36,701 nucleotides of DNA from Candidatus Cloacimonadota bacterium (GTDB lineage Bacteria > Cloacimonadota > Cloacimonadia > Cloacimonadales > PWNZ01), in assembly GCA_003564155.1 (NCBI GenBank), contig PWOA01000098.1, positions 1 to 36,701 of the forward strand. The letters are read 5' to 3'. A model generated the notes under the pieces. That model was not told the origin of the DNA and did no database searches. It was given only the letters and a program-made list of their open reading frames with translations. Each line of letters starts with the position of its first letter. Position 1 is the first letter of the stretch. A program made the position numbers and the translations under genes. This document shows, piece by piece, positions 27,439 through 36,580 of this stretch.

Positions 27439-28677
27439 ATGCACTGGAATAAAAAGTATTCCCAACTCACTCAAAAAATGAAAAGCTCTATGATTATGGA
27501 TTTGATTGAAAAGACACAAGGTATTCCCGGCTTTATTTCTTTTGCTGGGGGTTCTCCTTCAGCAGAAACATTCCCCAAAAAGCACTTAGGACAGTTATTT
27601 AAGCAAGTCATCGAAGAAAAGGGAGACGATATTCTTCAATACGGATCTTCCGGTGGAGATAAAGAATTAAAACAAGCTATCATAAAAGAAGAAGGTTTAA
27701 GTGTTGGATTGGATGAAATGCAGATATGCTCGGGTGCAGCAAACGGGATTTATAATGCTATGAGGACATTAATAGATCCGGGAGATATAATTATCGTAGA
27801 ATCTCCCACTTTCCTGGGATCATTAGTTACCTTTGAAGCTGCCGGAGCTAAAATTTTACCTGTAGCTATGCAAGCTGATGGAATGGATTTAGATCAATTA
27901 AATGATCTTATCCGTAAACATGGCAGCAAAAAAATAAAATTTATCTACACCATACCGGATTTTCAGAACCCAACCGGATTGACTATGAGTTTGGAGAAAA
28001 GAGAAGAATTAGTAGAGATTGCCCTAAAAAATGAAATATTTATCCTCGAAGACGACCCCTATAGTAAACTAAGATTAGCAGGGACACCAATCGACAGTAT
28101 CTTTGAGATTGCCGGGAAAAAATATCACAGTCAAATGTTGGTCATTGCTATCCGTTCTTTTTCTAAACTGTTAGGACCGGGCTTGAGGATAGCATATGCT
28201 TTGGCGGATAAAAAGATAATCAATTATATGGACTCCTGGCTGCAGAAAGTTAATAATACCACAGAAAGAGTTTCCCAACAAGCAGTAGCTGCTTTTTTAG
28301 ATAAAGGATTATTATCATCCCATAAAATGCTGATCACAGAAACTTACCGTCCACTGCTAAAACAAATAATTACTTCTTTACAAGCTCATATGCCTTATGA
28401 TATTAAGTGGGTCAATCCTCAAGGTGGTATGTTTTTGTGGTTAGAACTTCCCGAAGATTTAAATACTGATGAGTTATTTGACAAAGCAGTTGAACAAAAA
28501 GTAGCCTTTCTCCCGGGAAGTAAGTTTTATCCTACCGGCTATGAAAAACATAACGGATTAAGATTAAACTTCACCTTCCCCACAAAAGAACAAATAGATG
28601 AAGGCATAAAAAGACTTTCTAAGGCAGTAAAAATCTTAATGAGTTCTCCTAACTCCGGCTTCCACTTTCTTGATTAA
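27439..28677 (+). CDS. Fold-type I PLP aminotransferase, LysN/2-aminoadipate type (paralogue 2)
   Basis: A 412-residue paralogue of the enzyme at 19368-20564, alike from the N-terminus (MKSSMI, PGFISFAGGSPSAETFP) through LQYGSSGGDKELKQAI, FIYTIPDFQNPTGLTMS, LEDDPYSKLRL and the PLP-lysine motif SFSKLLGPGLRIAY to the C-terminal PGSKFYPTGYEKHNGLRLNFTFP. It carries about 12 extra C-terminal residues. Substrate preference cannot be told; two copies may divide amino-acid substrates in an amino-acid-fermenting cell (inference). The start ATG has GGAG upstream with a spacing of about 6. It stands alone between two long gaps, so it is probably transcribed from its own promoter. Confidence 0.92.
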   Translation: MHWNKKYSQLTQKMKSSMIMDLIEKTQGIPGFISFAGGSPSAETFPKKHLGQLFKQVIEEKGDDILQYGSSGGDKELKQAIIKEEGLSVGLDEMQICSGAANGIYNAMRTLIDPGDIIIVESPTFLGSLVTFEAAGAKILPVAMQADGMDLDQLNDLIRKHGSKKIKFIYTIPDFQNPTGLTMSLEKREELVEIALKNEIFILEDDPYSKLRLAGTPIDSIFEIAGKKYHSQMLVIAIRSFSKLLGPGLRIAYALADKKIINYMDSWLQKVNNTTERVSQQAVAAFLDKGLLSSHKMLITETYRPLLKQIITSLQAHMPYDIKWVNPQGGMFLWLELPEDLNTDELFDKAVEQKVAFLPGSKFYPTGYEKHNGLRLNFTFPTKEQIDEGIKRLSKAVKILMSSPNSGFHFLD

Positions 28678-29026
28678 ACCATGCTCTGCTCTTTTTTAGT
28701 CTGCAAAACTATCAAAACAATGAATTAGTAAGGGGTCAATCCTTTCTAAGACAGTATCCAGTTTATACCAAATTTTGAGCGACCACCTGAATGCTGATTC
28801 GATGACATCAAATCTTATAGCAAGAAAAATAATCGAGGAGCGAAAACATATCTTATAAACGGCTTCTTTTTAAATTCATCACTTTAATCAATCACAGATT
28901 TCGATATGATGTAAAGACTTTTAGTCTATGCTGGTAAATCAGTTACAGATATATTAACAAAAATATAGACAACAATAGATGTACTGATTTCATGCTATCA
29001 GTTTAATAGAAAAAGGTGATAATTAT
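28678..29026. other. 349-base intergenic gap
   Basis: Lies between aminotransferase copy 2 and the endonuclease III gene, both on the plus strand. No reading frame, strong hairpin, RNA gene or clear promoter is visible. A small AGACT-TTT-AGTCT inverted repeat near 28916-28928 is too short to interpret. AAAGGTGAT shortly before 29027 serves as the ribosome binding site of the following gene. Confidence 0.5.
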
Positions 29027-29683
29027 ATGCATAACAAAATATTTCCAATAGCTAAAACATTTGCTTTGCTAAAACCATTTATCAATACATCGAAAGCACC
29101 GGTTGTAGAATTTATAGCCCTTCAAGACAAGGATCCTTTTAAGATTCTAATAGCTACAATACTTAGTTCGCGCACTAATGATACTACAACTACCAAAGTA
29201 ATTCAAAGATTATTTAAGGTTGTTAAGAACATTAGTTCATTAGAGACGGTGCCTCATGATGAACTGGAAAAATTGATCTTTCCTGTCGGTTTTTACAAAC
29301 AGAAAGCAATACAGCTAAAGAAACTCCCCCTTGTTCTGAAAAATAATTTCAACGGTATTATACCCGATGAGATTGATCAATTAATTAAATTACCCGGTGT
29401 TGGAAGAAAAACTGCTAATTTAGTAAGATGGGCAGCTTTTGGTAAACCCGCTATTTGTGTAGACGTGCACGTTCACAGAATTTGTAATCGTTGGGGTTAT
29501 GTAAAAACAAAAGACCCTGAAGAAACCGAGATGCTCCTAAGGGAAATACTGCCAAGACAGTATTGGCCCTTTATCAACCACTATTTGGTATCTTTAGGCC
29601 AGACAATTTGTAAACCCAGAAACCCAAAATGCAAGACATGCCCATTGATTGACATCTGTGCAAAAATAAAAGTAAATCATTGA
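29027..29683 (+). CDS. nth: Endonuclease III, iron-sulfur base-excision glycosylase
   Basis: A 218-residue DNA glycosylase/AP lyase that removes oxidised pyrimidines. The helix-hairpin-helix LPGVGRKTANLV contains the catalytic Lys128, and Asp146 in VDVHVHRI completes the active site with the same 18-residue spacing as E. coli Lys120/Asp138. The [4Fe-4S] ligands follow the C-x6-C-x2-C-x5-C pattern in CKPRNPKCKTCPLIDIC. The N-terminal DPFKILIATILSSRTNDTTT matches the usual LLSAQTTD region, with SSRT replacing SAQT, as seen in several Nth homologues of anaerobes and archaea. AAAGGTG precedes the ATG. The gene is single in its surroundings. Confidence 0.95.
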   Translation: MHNKIFPIAKTFALLKPFINTSKAPVVEFIALQDKDPFKILIATILSSRTNDTTTTKVIQRLFKVVKNISSLETVPHDELEKLIFPVGFYKQKAIQLKKLPLVLKNNFNGIIPDEIDQLIKLPGVGRKTANLVRWAAFGKPAICVDVHVHRICNRWGYVKTKDPEETEMLLREILPRQYWPFINHYLVSLGQTICKPRNPKCKTCPLIDICAKIKVNH

Positions 29684-29875
29684 AACTATTCAAAAACATT
29701 TTGTACACCCATAATAACATTTATAATTGAGCTTACAGAATCTAAAGAACTAAAGTAGATAGTTAGATTGGTACTTAAGCTTGAAAACTCTTGACAGATA
29801 GCTATAAGTCAAATCTTTAAAATAAACGTCTTACCGTGTTTAGTAATGATTAAATATACTAATTTAGGAGAGTAT

Positions 29876-29977
29876 ATGAATATTAGGTTTTTCTTTAGAG
29901 ATATAATCTCATTAATAGTTTTCTCATTCATTACCAGTAATTTAAATATAGATAAGTGGTTGGTTTCTTATGAATAA
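29876..29977 (+). CDS. 33-residue hydrophobic leader peptide overlapping wzz
   Basis: A short frame, MNIRFFFRDIISLIVFSF to ...DKWLVSYE. Its ATG has AGGAG at 29866-29870, 5 bases upstream, better placed than anything before the next gene. Its stop codon (29975-29977) lies just inside the start of the Wzz gene (ATG 29970), giving an 8-base overlap, and Wzz has no clear ribosome binding site of its own. This arrangement suggests that ribosomes finishing the leader restart on Wzz. The peptide has one hydrophobic segment and could also be a small membrane protein. I know of no homologue; a chance frame remains possible. Confidence 0.5.
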   Translation: MNIRFFFRDIISLIVFSFITSNLNIDKWLVSYE

Positions 29978-31160
29978 AAAGAATATTGACATTATAGATA
30001 TCTTGATCGTCTTAGCAAAAAAAAGAAAGTTCATTATTATAACAACCTTTATTGTAACCGTTGCTGTAATATTTTATAGTTTAGTAGCAACTAAATATTG
30101 GAAATCATCTGTTACATTCTTAACAATCAGCCAAACACAAATGCCAACATCTGTCGTTCCTCAAGCACTAATGGGGGGAATGGGTGCTTCTATGCTCGGT
30201 CTTGAACCTGGAGGGGATGCATTGAGTTTTCTAAAAATCATTCAAAGTCGTACATTCTCAGAGAATATCATCAGGAAATATGATTTGATAGATTATTTTG
30301 ACATAACAGATGCTGACACTTTAGTAGTTATGGAACAAGCTGTCAAACAGTTGCAGGATGATGTTTTGGACGTGGATTTAGACCTGGAAACAGGCATGAT
30401 ATCAATTGCAATTGAGACAAAAAACCGATATCTTTCAAGCAGTATAGCCAATAGTTACTATCAGTTACTTGAAAAGTACTTTATCGAAACAAAAATGTCT
30501 AAAGGACGCCAAAGACGTCTTTTCTTAGAAGATCGAGTTGCGGATTTCGAAAAATCTTTTGCAAAACTAACTAAAGAATTTGAAGAATTCCAAGAAAAAT
30601 ACAATATTATTGATATAGATTCTCAGAAAGAAAACATTGTAGCTCTATATGCAGAAATAGTTGCTGAGAAAATTGAAGTTGAAATCGAACTGGAATATAG
30701 TAAGAGATTTTTATATGATGATGTTCACCAAATAAGATCTTTACAAGATAAAGTTGGCGTATTGAACAAAGCAATTACCGACATTGAGTCCAGCGAATCA
30801 GAGCGCAAACCCAAGTATATCATTAATTTAGACGATATGCCAAGTCTCAATAACCGCTTTTTACAATTATCTCTCAATCTGGAAATCCAACGAAATGTTA
30901 TTGAATTTCTATACCCACAATATGAAAGAGCAAGATTAGATGAGCTGAGTGACATTTCTACATTTGAGTTAGTTGATGAGGCAATACCGTCAGGCAAGCG
31001 TAGTAAACCTCAAAGAGGAAAGATGGTTGTTATTGGTTTTATTTTATCTTTATTTCTTTCTTCTCTCATAGCTTATACGCATGAGATTTTTACAACTACA
31101 GATAGAAAGGATAAGATACAGCAACTTTTCAAGGAGCTAGGACTGAAATCTAAAAGTTGA
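29970..31160 (+). CDS. Wzz-type polysaccharide chain-length determinant protein
   Basis: A 396-residue inner-membrane protein of the Wzz/GNVR class. A cytoplasmic N-terminus with IDIIDILIVLAKKRK is followed by TM1 (residues about 21-42). A large periplasmic helical domain follows, with a coiled coil (FAKLTKEFEEFQEKYNIIDIDSQKENIVALYAEIVAEKIEVEIELEY is the core). TM2 (about 347-370) follows the proline-rich KRSKPQRGKM motif. No kinase domain is attached. It sets the modal length of polysaccharide made by a Wzx/Wzy pathway and opens the plus-strand run wzz-wzx-wzy-glycosyltransferase. Translation is probably coupled to the overlapping leader frame. Confidence 0.88.
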   Translation: MNKKNIDIIDILIVLAKKRKFIIITTFIVTVAVIFYSLVATKYWKSSVTFLTISQTQMPTSVVPQALMGGMGASMLGLEPGGDALSFLKIIQSRTFSENIIRKYDLIDYFDITDADTLVVMEQAVKQLQDDVLDVDLDLETGMISIAIETKNRYLSSSIANSYYQLLEKYFIETKMSKGRQRRLFLEDRVADFEKSFAKLTKEFEEFQEKYNIIDIDSQKENIVALYAEIVAEKIEVEIELEYSKRFLYDDVHQIRSLQDKVGVLNKAITDIESSESERKPKYIINLDDMPSLNNRFLQLSLNLEIQRNVIEFLYPQYERARLDELSDISTFELVDEAIPSGKRSKPQRGKMVVIGFILSLFLSSLIAYTHEIFTTTDRKDKIQQLFKELGLKSKS

Positions 31161-31197
31161 ATCGTTTATGAGTTTTTTAATATAACGAATTCTCGAT

Positions 31198-32724
31198 ATG
31201 AGCAAATTCATTTCTTCCAGTATTTGGAATTTTATTGCTAATTTCTTTATTAGAGTTATCGGCATAACAACATTCCCTTTTCTCGTCCGTTTTTATTTGA
31301 GAGAAGATATTGCAGTATTTAAGTCTTTTCAAGCTTATGTTCTAATGTTAATGGCAATTATTCCTATTGGAACTAATATCCTTTACCTATCCGTTCCTCA
31401 AGATGATCGTGAACAAAGGTGGAATTTATTTTTTTTTACCTCACTATTTGTATCAGCGTTGTTTGCACTAACCTTGTTTTTATTTTCTGAAATACCGGCA
31501 TTTTTTGTTGAAGATGGTAATAATATCCGGATAAATTTTTTCATGACCTTGGTTCCTCTAGTGGAAGGCTGCAAAATCATCTTAATTACTAAGCTGAGCT
31601 CTATTATGGATTTTAAAAGCATCTCCATTGCCCTAATCATCAAACAACTTTTTTTGTACACCAGTATCATCTTTTTTGCCTATATAAACCCGGTTTTAAT
31701 TATACTGATAATAACTGTCATAATATCTGAAGTAATCGAGCTACTTTTGTTATTCTCAAAATGTCATAATCAAAAAATTAAACTTACTCCGGACTTTTAT
31801 AACTATACAGTCATAAATAATTATGGTAAACGATGGAACCTATTAGCATTATTTAAAAAGTCATTACGATTAGATAAAATAGCTGTAAAATATATAACCT
31901 TTAGTGGATTGGAACAAATATTCATTGCTTTTGCTACCCAGTTTCCTACGATTATGGTAGTTATTGTTCTTGGGAAATCACTTGCTCCTGAATTTCAACT
32001 ACCTTTTACAGCTGTCACAATTCCTGTAAGTCTGGTGATGCGCTCTATTGCCAGAGTATCTTTCCCACATTTCTCTAACCTTCGGGAAGATGAAAAAATT
32101 ATCAGCTCACTCTTTTCAATTCTTTTCCCAATTACCTTTATTCTATTCCCAATAATGGTAGCTATTCATTTCTTTGCTGCTGAGATATCATTTTTATTTT
32201 TAGATAGCAATTGGTCTAATGCCGTTTTTGCTTTACAAGTATTCCCCATTTTAATGCTTGTGTATATGCTTAACATGCCCTCTTCTTACATATCTAGTAT
32301 TAAAGGTAAACCTTATATAAACTTGATTTACGGCATATTTTTGTTCTCAGCGAGAATCTTAGGGATCTATTTCGGTTACAAATTTGGTGGATTCACAGGT
32401 ACTGTTTTACTGTTTTCGTTAGGAGATTTTATCGTAAGATTTATCAGACTTCAGGTTGATATAAAATTGCTTTCTTTATCAATGAAAAAATTCTATTATT
32501 GTATTAAATATAATCTTGTTTCGATGTTAGTTCTAGTCTCATTAATGTGGGTCGGGCATATAACATTGAGTAGAATGGTTTCAGGCATTTCTGATTATCA
32601 GAGTAAAATAATCAGTTATCTTATTGCATTTATCGTTGCTATGAGTTTAAACTATACGTGGGAAAAAGAAAGACTACATAATGTTTTAGCGAGAATTATT
32701 AGCGAACTGAAGAGCAGAACATGA
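31198..32724 (+). CDS. Wzx-type lipid-linked oligosaccharide flippase
   Basis: A 508-residue polytopic membrane protein with about 12-14 hydrophobic segments and a MATE/MviN-like start (FISSSIWNFIANFFIRVIGITTFPFLVRFYL). The internal repeat GLEQIFIAFATQFPTIMVVIVLG, the PVSLVMRSIARVSFP sequence and GYKFGGFTGTVLLFSLGDFIVRFIRL are typical of the polysaccharide biosynthesis protein family. It would move undecaprenyl-linked repeat units across the inner membrane. It starts 37 bases after wzz without a clear ribosome binding site. Its stop overlaps a possible very short frame at 32721-32807, and the polymerase/ligase gene follows 95 bases later. Confidence 0.85.
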   Translation: MSKFISSSIWNFIANFFIRVIGITTFPFLVRFYLREDIAVFKSFQAYVLMLMAIIPIGTNILYLSVPQDDREQRWNLFFFTSLFVSALFALTLFLFSEIPAFFVEDGNNIRINFFMTLVPLVEGCKIILITKLSSIMDFKSISIALIIKQLFLYTSIIFFAYINPVLIILIITVIISEVIELLLLFSKCHNQKIKLTPDFYNYTVINNYGKRWNLLALFKKSLRLDKIAVKYITFSGLEQIFIAFATQFPTIMVVIVLGKSLAPEFQLPFTAVTIPVSLVMRSIARVSFPHFSNLREDEKIISSLFSILFPITFILFPIMVAIHFFAAEISFLFLDSNWSNAVFALQVFPILMLVYMLNMPSSYISSIKGKPYINLIYGIFLFSARILGIYFGYKFGGFTGTVLLFSLGDFIVRFIRLQVDIKLLSLSMKKFYYCIKYNLVSMLVLVSLMWVGHITLSRMVSGISDYQSKIISYLIAFIVAMSLNYTWEKERLHNVLARIISELKSRT

Positions 32725-32807
32725 ATATTGTCGTTATCCTATCACTAATAGCAACAGACGTGCAAGTAATTATTAAGACAAAAGTTAATCAATATTTTAT
32801 ATTTTAA
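32721..32807 (+). CDS. Possible 28-residue small ORF overlapping the flippase stop
   Basis: ATGA links the Wzx stop codon to a frame reading MNIVVILSLIATDVQVIIK and ending in YFIF, 28 codons. The MNIVVI start resembles the first strand of glycosyltransferases and the like, so it may be a fragment of a lost gene, or a coupled short frame. There is no other support, and chance is a real possibility. Confidence 0.22.
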   Translation: MNIVVILSLIATDVQVIIKTKVNQYFIF

Positions 32808-32819
32808 ACTAGGAAGAAT

Positions 32820-34169
32820 ATGTTTTTAAAGTCAGGAAATTACACACTTAAGGCATTGACCCTTTTAGCAACTTTATCTGTTTTAGCTATAACATTGTTT
32901 TTTCTCCATAAGCCTTTACTTTCGCTAACTATCGTTTTTTACATTTTTCTACTTCATTGCCTTATTGTCAATAATAAAACGGGTGTTATTTTTTTAGCCC
33001 TGAGTTTCCCTTTAGTTCGTAATAGTTTTGCTGCTGTCACTGGTAATTTTTTGCCGGTTCTGTTTTATGCAGTCTTCATATCCGGTTTAATTATTCTTAT
33101 GTATGGTAATCTTTTAGGTAATAAGATTAGATACCCCCAGCTTATGATGGACAAGTATTTATTAGCTCTGGTTCTATATAGTGCCTTTTCAATATTATTT
33201 ATATCTTCAGAAAAAGCTTATGGTATTGAGAAATTAAAATATCTTCTAATGAATGTTGTCCTGTTTTATCTGACAATTCTAGTAATTAAAAAAGAGTCTG
33301 ACTTGGAGCAAGTTCTTAAAGCAATCTTTTTCTTTGGAATCTTTATTACATTTTTTTCTATAATAAGCTTACTGGACATGGAGCCTTTTTTTGGTAATGA
33401 GTTAGCGGGGAGATTTACTTCTTTAGGTATGAATCCTATATGGTTAGCTCGATATTTTTCCTATGCTATTATCATTGAAATATATTATATTTTCAAATTC
33501 ATTCCTAATTGGGACAGACATTTGGGCAAGATCAGCTTATTAACCCTTCTAATTTTATTGCAGTTGTTTTTATCTTTTTTAACCGGTTCAAGAGGACCAA
33601 TAGCTGCAATGTTAATGGCTTTGATGATCCCAGTTCTTATTTATTGGGGTGTTAATTTTAAATTAAGTTATATTATCACTTTAGTCGGTCTTATATTTAT
33701 CGTATTTGCGGTTATTATGAGATTTGTTCCTTCATATATAGCTCAAAGATTGCTGACTCAAGATATCGGTGGACAGAATACCACTATGATAAGATTATTA
33801 ATCAATTTTGAAGCCATACTTATGTTCCGGCAAAATATTATTACTGGTATTGGCTTTGGAGGATTCAATATGATTTACTTAAAATACCCCCATAACATTA
33901 TAACCGAAATTATGTCTGAATTAGGTATTCCCGGGTTGTTATTACTCATAGCTATAATGTTCTTAGCCATCAAATATTTCATTGCTATTGTCGGAGATAT
34001 AAGTAGACTTAAGGTAAATTTCATATTGGTTTTGTTGTTGGCATCTTTTGCCAATGCTAACCTTAGTGGCCATATTGGCAGCAATTTCTTTTTCTTTTTC
34101 TCCTTAGCATTATTATATGCAGCACGACAAGTAACAATATATAATAAAGATACATATGATGATGAATAA
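32820..34169 (+). CDS. Wzy/WaaL-type O-antigen polymerase or ligase
   Basis: A 449-residue protein with about 11-12 transmembrane segments and one large periplasmic loop between residues about 300 and 365. It contains the O-antigen ligase family landmarks: FLTGSRGPIAAMLMALMIP, and GIGFGGFNMIYLKYPHNIITEIMSELGIPGLLLLIAIM, where the loop Arg/His-containing segments act on the lipid-linked donor. Given that Wzz and Wzx lie directly upstream, a polymerase (Wzy) role is more likely than ligase (WaaL), but the two cannot be told apart by motif. AGGAAGA precedes the ATG. The last 14 bases overlap the next gene, so translation is coupled. Confidence 0.83.
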   Translation: MFLKSGNYTLKALTLLATLSVLAITLFFLHKPLLSLTIVFYIFLLHCLIVNNKTGVIFLALSFPLVRNSFAAVTGNFLPVLFYAVFISGLIILMYGNLLGNKIRYPQLMMDKYLLALVLYSAFSILFISSEKAYGIEKLKYLLMNVVLFYLTILVIKKESDLEQVLKAIFFFGIFITFFSIISLLDMEPFFGNELAGRFTSLGMNPIWLARYFSYAIIIEIYYIFKFIPNWDRHLGKISLLTLLILLQLFLSFLTGSRGPIAAMLMALMIPVLIYWGVNFKLSYIITLVGLIFIVFAVIMRFVPSYIAQRLLTQDIGGQNTTMIRLLINFEAILMFRQNIITGIGFGGFNMIYLKYPHNIITEIMSELGIPGLLLLIAIMFLAIKYFIAIVGDISRLKVNFILVLLLASFANANLSGHIGSNFFFFFSLALLYAARQVTIYNKDTYDDE

Positions 34170-35448
34170 AACACACAAGATACTTATCATCGCATTCTCA
34201 TTCTACCCTCACAAATCTGTCGCTGCGTTAAGGATGACACGTTTTGCCAAATATCTGCCGGAATATAATATCATACCTTATATAATAACCGCTAAACAGA
34301 AAGATAAGTCGATTTTAACTACAATAAATTCTGAGCGAAACTTCAAAATACCTTCAAGCAATATAAAATATATAAAATCTCCTTTCAGAATCTACTTTGA
34401 TTCTCCCGTCAGCGCTGTTAAATTTAATAAAAGACTTAACCCTTTCTCATATTATTTTAATTATTTATTACGTCTTTTAAAGGATGTACTATTATCGCCA
34501 GACAAACACATTCTCTGGAGCCTAAAAATCATTCCGTATGCCTACAAGTTAATTAAAAAACAAGGTATAAATACTGTGATAATCACTGCAGATCCATTCT
34601 CCCTTTTCATAACCGGAATAATAATTAAAAAGTTTACAAAATGTAAATTGATTCTGGATTATCGTGATCCATGGCTTTCAAATGTAATGAGCCAAGCACA
34701 AACATTTTACCGAAAATTTTATGTTAAATTGCTTCAGCAAATCAGTCTAAATACTGCCGACTTTGTTATAGCTGTTAATCAAGAAATATATGATGAGCTG
34801 GATATATCATCAAACAAGAAAACTATTATTCCTAATGGCTATGATCCAGAACTTTTCACCGACAGTGAGGTTGTGTCTAAAAGCTCTGATTTTATATTCT
34901 TATATACGGGAAAACTCGATATTCATTCCCACAGATATAACCCCATAATGATGTTGAAATGTTTTCAAAATTTTAGAGTCATAAAACCTGAATACAATAA
35001 TTCGAAACTCATTATTTGTGGTTATATCACCCCAGCAACTATGAACTCTATTGCCAACAAAGGATTAGATACTAATGTCCAACTTTTGGGCGAACTATCC
35101 AACCAAGAAGCAGTGAATCAAGGTAAAAAAGCCGATGCACTGATTCATATGGTTTATCCAATAAAGCGAGAAGTAAGTATGCCAATGAAAATATATGAGT
35201 ATATAATGCTACAAAAACCTGTTATCAGTATTAACTCAACTAAGGGATTGGTCGCTGACGTGCTACATAAAACCGGAGCAGGTTTTAGCTGTGATAACGA
35301 TGACCAAAAAGCCATAATCAAAACAATGGAGAAAATCTTTGCATTAGATAAATTATTATACCGTTCCACATTAAAAAAAGATCCAATCAAAGAATATAAC
35401 GTGCAAATTCTTACGGTTAAACTGGTAAAAGTTATAAATAAGATTTAA
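34156..35448 (+). CDS. GT-B fold glycosyltransferase (GT4-like) of the surface polysaccharide locus
   Basis: A 430-residue glycosyltransferase. The N-terminal half carries KILIIAFSFYPHKSVAALRMTRFAKYLPE and the characteristic LILDYRDPW. The middle has NTADFVIAVNQEIYDEL and IIPNGYDPELF. The C-terminal Rossmann half has LGELSNQEAVNQGKKADALIH and PMKIYEYIMLQKPVISI, the region that binds the nucleotide. Family GT4-type proteins add sugars with retention of configuration. Its start overlaps the polymerase gene; three consecutive ATGs at 34156, 34159 and 34162 are possible. Its stop overlaps the stop of the opposite-strand epimerase gene by four bases. The donor sugar is unknown. Confidence 0.88.
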   Translation: MMMNKTHKILIIAFSFYPHKSVAALRMTRFAKYLPEYNIIPYIITAKQKDKSILTTINSERNFKIPSSNIKYIKSPFRIYFDSPVSAVKFNKRLNPFSYYFNYLLRLLKDVLLSPDKHILWSLKIIPYAYKLIKKQGINTVIITADPFSLFITGIIIKKFTKCKLILDYRDPWLSNVMSQAQTFYRKFYVKLLQQISLNTADFVIAVNQEIYDELDISSNKKTIIPNGYDPELFTDSEVVSKSSDFIFLYTGKLDIHSHRYNPIMMLKCFQNFRVIKPEYNNSKLIICGYITPATMNSIANKGLDTNVQLLGELSNQEAVNQGKKADALIHMVYPIKREVSMPMKIYEYIMLQKPVISINSTKGLVADVLHKTGAGFSCDNDDQKAIIKTMEKIFALDKLLYRSTLKKDPIKEYNVQILTVKLVKVINKI

Positions 35449-36443
35449 TGATCCCCTTGCAAATCTAAATACCACTTAGTCATTTCATCAACACTCTCTT
35501 CAATTGTATTTCTTTGAATAAATCCGGCTTCTCGTATTTTTTCAGCAGTAAAATATGTAGGTGTCGCTAATTTTCGCATCCTATCGCTATTAACAGGTAT
35601 ATCTAGCCGGAATATTTTGGCAGGTATATCAAAAACATATCCGACAATTAATGCCATAAAAAAAGGAATAGAAATCGGTGGTATTTTAAATTTTGGGTTG
35701 CGTGCAATGATTTTAATTAGCTGGGAAAGAGTAATGTAAGGTTTATCAACACAATTGAAATGCTGGAAACCTGGCTTAAGAATCTTAAGGGAAAAAACAA
35801 TCATATCAACTGTCGTTGTCCGGGAAACAATCGCTTTAATGTGATTACTTGATCCGATTTTCAGATATGGTTTTCTATGCATCAAATCCATTAATTTATA
35901 AACATTAGCATAATTATGAGTACCATATATCACTGCAGGTCTGAGCACAATTAGTTCCCTGTTCTTATCTTTCTGTTGCCAATTTATACAAAGCTTTTCT
36001 GCTGCTAATTTCGATTCTCCATAAGGATGGTTGGGATTATATTCTCCATTTTCGTCAGTTGCTTGCAATGGATGTCCAAACACTGAAACACTGCTGATAT
36101 TAATCAATTTGTAAATTTTCTTCTTCCCCATAAAATCTATCAATACTGCAGTCCCATCGCGATTATGGCTGAAATATTGTCGTTGAGTAATACCGAAATC
36201 ATGCTTTGCTGCAGCACAATGAATAATCAAATCAGGATCAATTTTATATGTTTGTTTAAATGAATCATATACTCGATTTAGATCTTCAATATTTCGTATA
36301 TCTCCAATTATGGTTGCAGGGTGAACTTTATCATCACTATCCGGACTAATATCTATCCCTTTAAGATTATGACCTGCTTGATCAAGCACCCTCATTAGTT
36401 TCGAACCCACAAAACCATTGCTTCCAGTAACAATTATATTCAT
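35445..36443 (-). CDS. NAD-dependent epimerase/dehydratase (extended SDR)
   Basis: A 332-residue nucleotide-sugar enzyme. The NAD-binding TGSNGFVGSKL motif, IIGDIRN, the active-site Ser-Tyr-Lys region (INISSVSVFGHP... then PYGESKLAAEKL) and the LRPAVIYG motif define the extended short-chain dehydrogenase family; members epimerise, dehydrate or reduce UDP- or GDP-sugars. The exact substrate is not readable. The start is set at ATG 36443, with AAGGAG 7 bases upstream, so that the NAD motif lies at the N-terminus; seven extra upstream codons exist to 36464 but lack support. It probably belongs to the surface polysaccharide locus, facing the glycosyltransferase gene. Confidence 0.9.
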   Translation of the reverse strand: MNIIVTGSNGFVGSKLMRVLDQAGHNLKGIDISPDSDDKVHPATIIGDIRNIEDLNRVYDSFKQTYKIDPDLIIHCAAAKHDFGITQRQYFSHNRDGTAVLIDFMGKKKIYKLINISSVSVFGHPLQATDENGEYNPNHPYGESKLAAEKLCINWQQKDKNRELIVLRPAVIYGTHNYANVYKLMDLMHRKPYLKIGSSNHIKAIVSRTTTVDMIVFSLKILKPGFQHFNCVDKPYITLSQLIKIIARNPKFKIPPISIPFFMALIVGYVFDIPAKIFRLDIPVNSDRMRKLATPTYFTAEKIREAGFIQRNTIEESVDEMTKWYLDLQGDH

Positions 36444-36481
36444 CAATATCTCCTTAATAAACATCTAAACTTTTTAATTTC

Positions 36482-36539
36482 ATGACAGTTTATGTCAACA
36501 AATTCGTGGACTCTGTTGGCATATTATTCAAACTGTCAT
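36482..36539 (-). promoter_or_regulatory. Two-part stem-loop upstream of the epimerase gene
   Basis: Bases 36482-36490 pair with 36531-36539 (ATGACAGTT with AACTGTCAT). Directly inside, 36491-36500 pairs with 36514-36523 through ten pairs including one G-U, leaving a 13-base loop. The 58-base structure ends 38 bases before the epimerase start and would sit in its leader, or it may end transcription from outside. Forty-one bases further out the terminal repeat begins. Confidence 0.5.
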
Positions 36540-36580
36540 AACTGTACAATAATAATAATTCTTCTTGTTTTAAACTCAAA

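Noticed and set aside
27201-27470. 89-codon minus-strand frame across the start of aminotransferase copy 2
   Set aside because: Low-complexity hydrophobic and aromatic product, overlaps the real start and its ribosome binding site, no support for a start.
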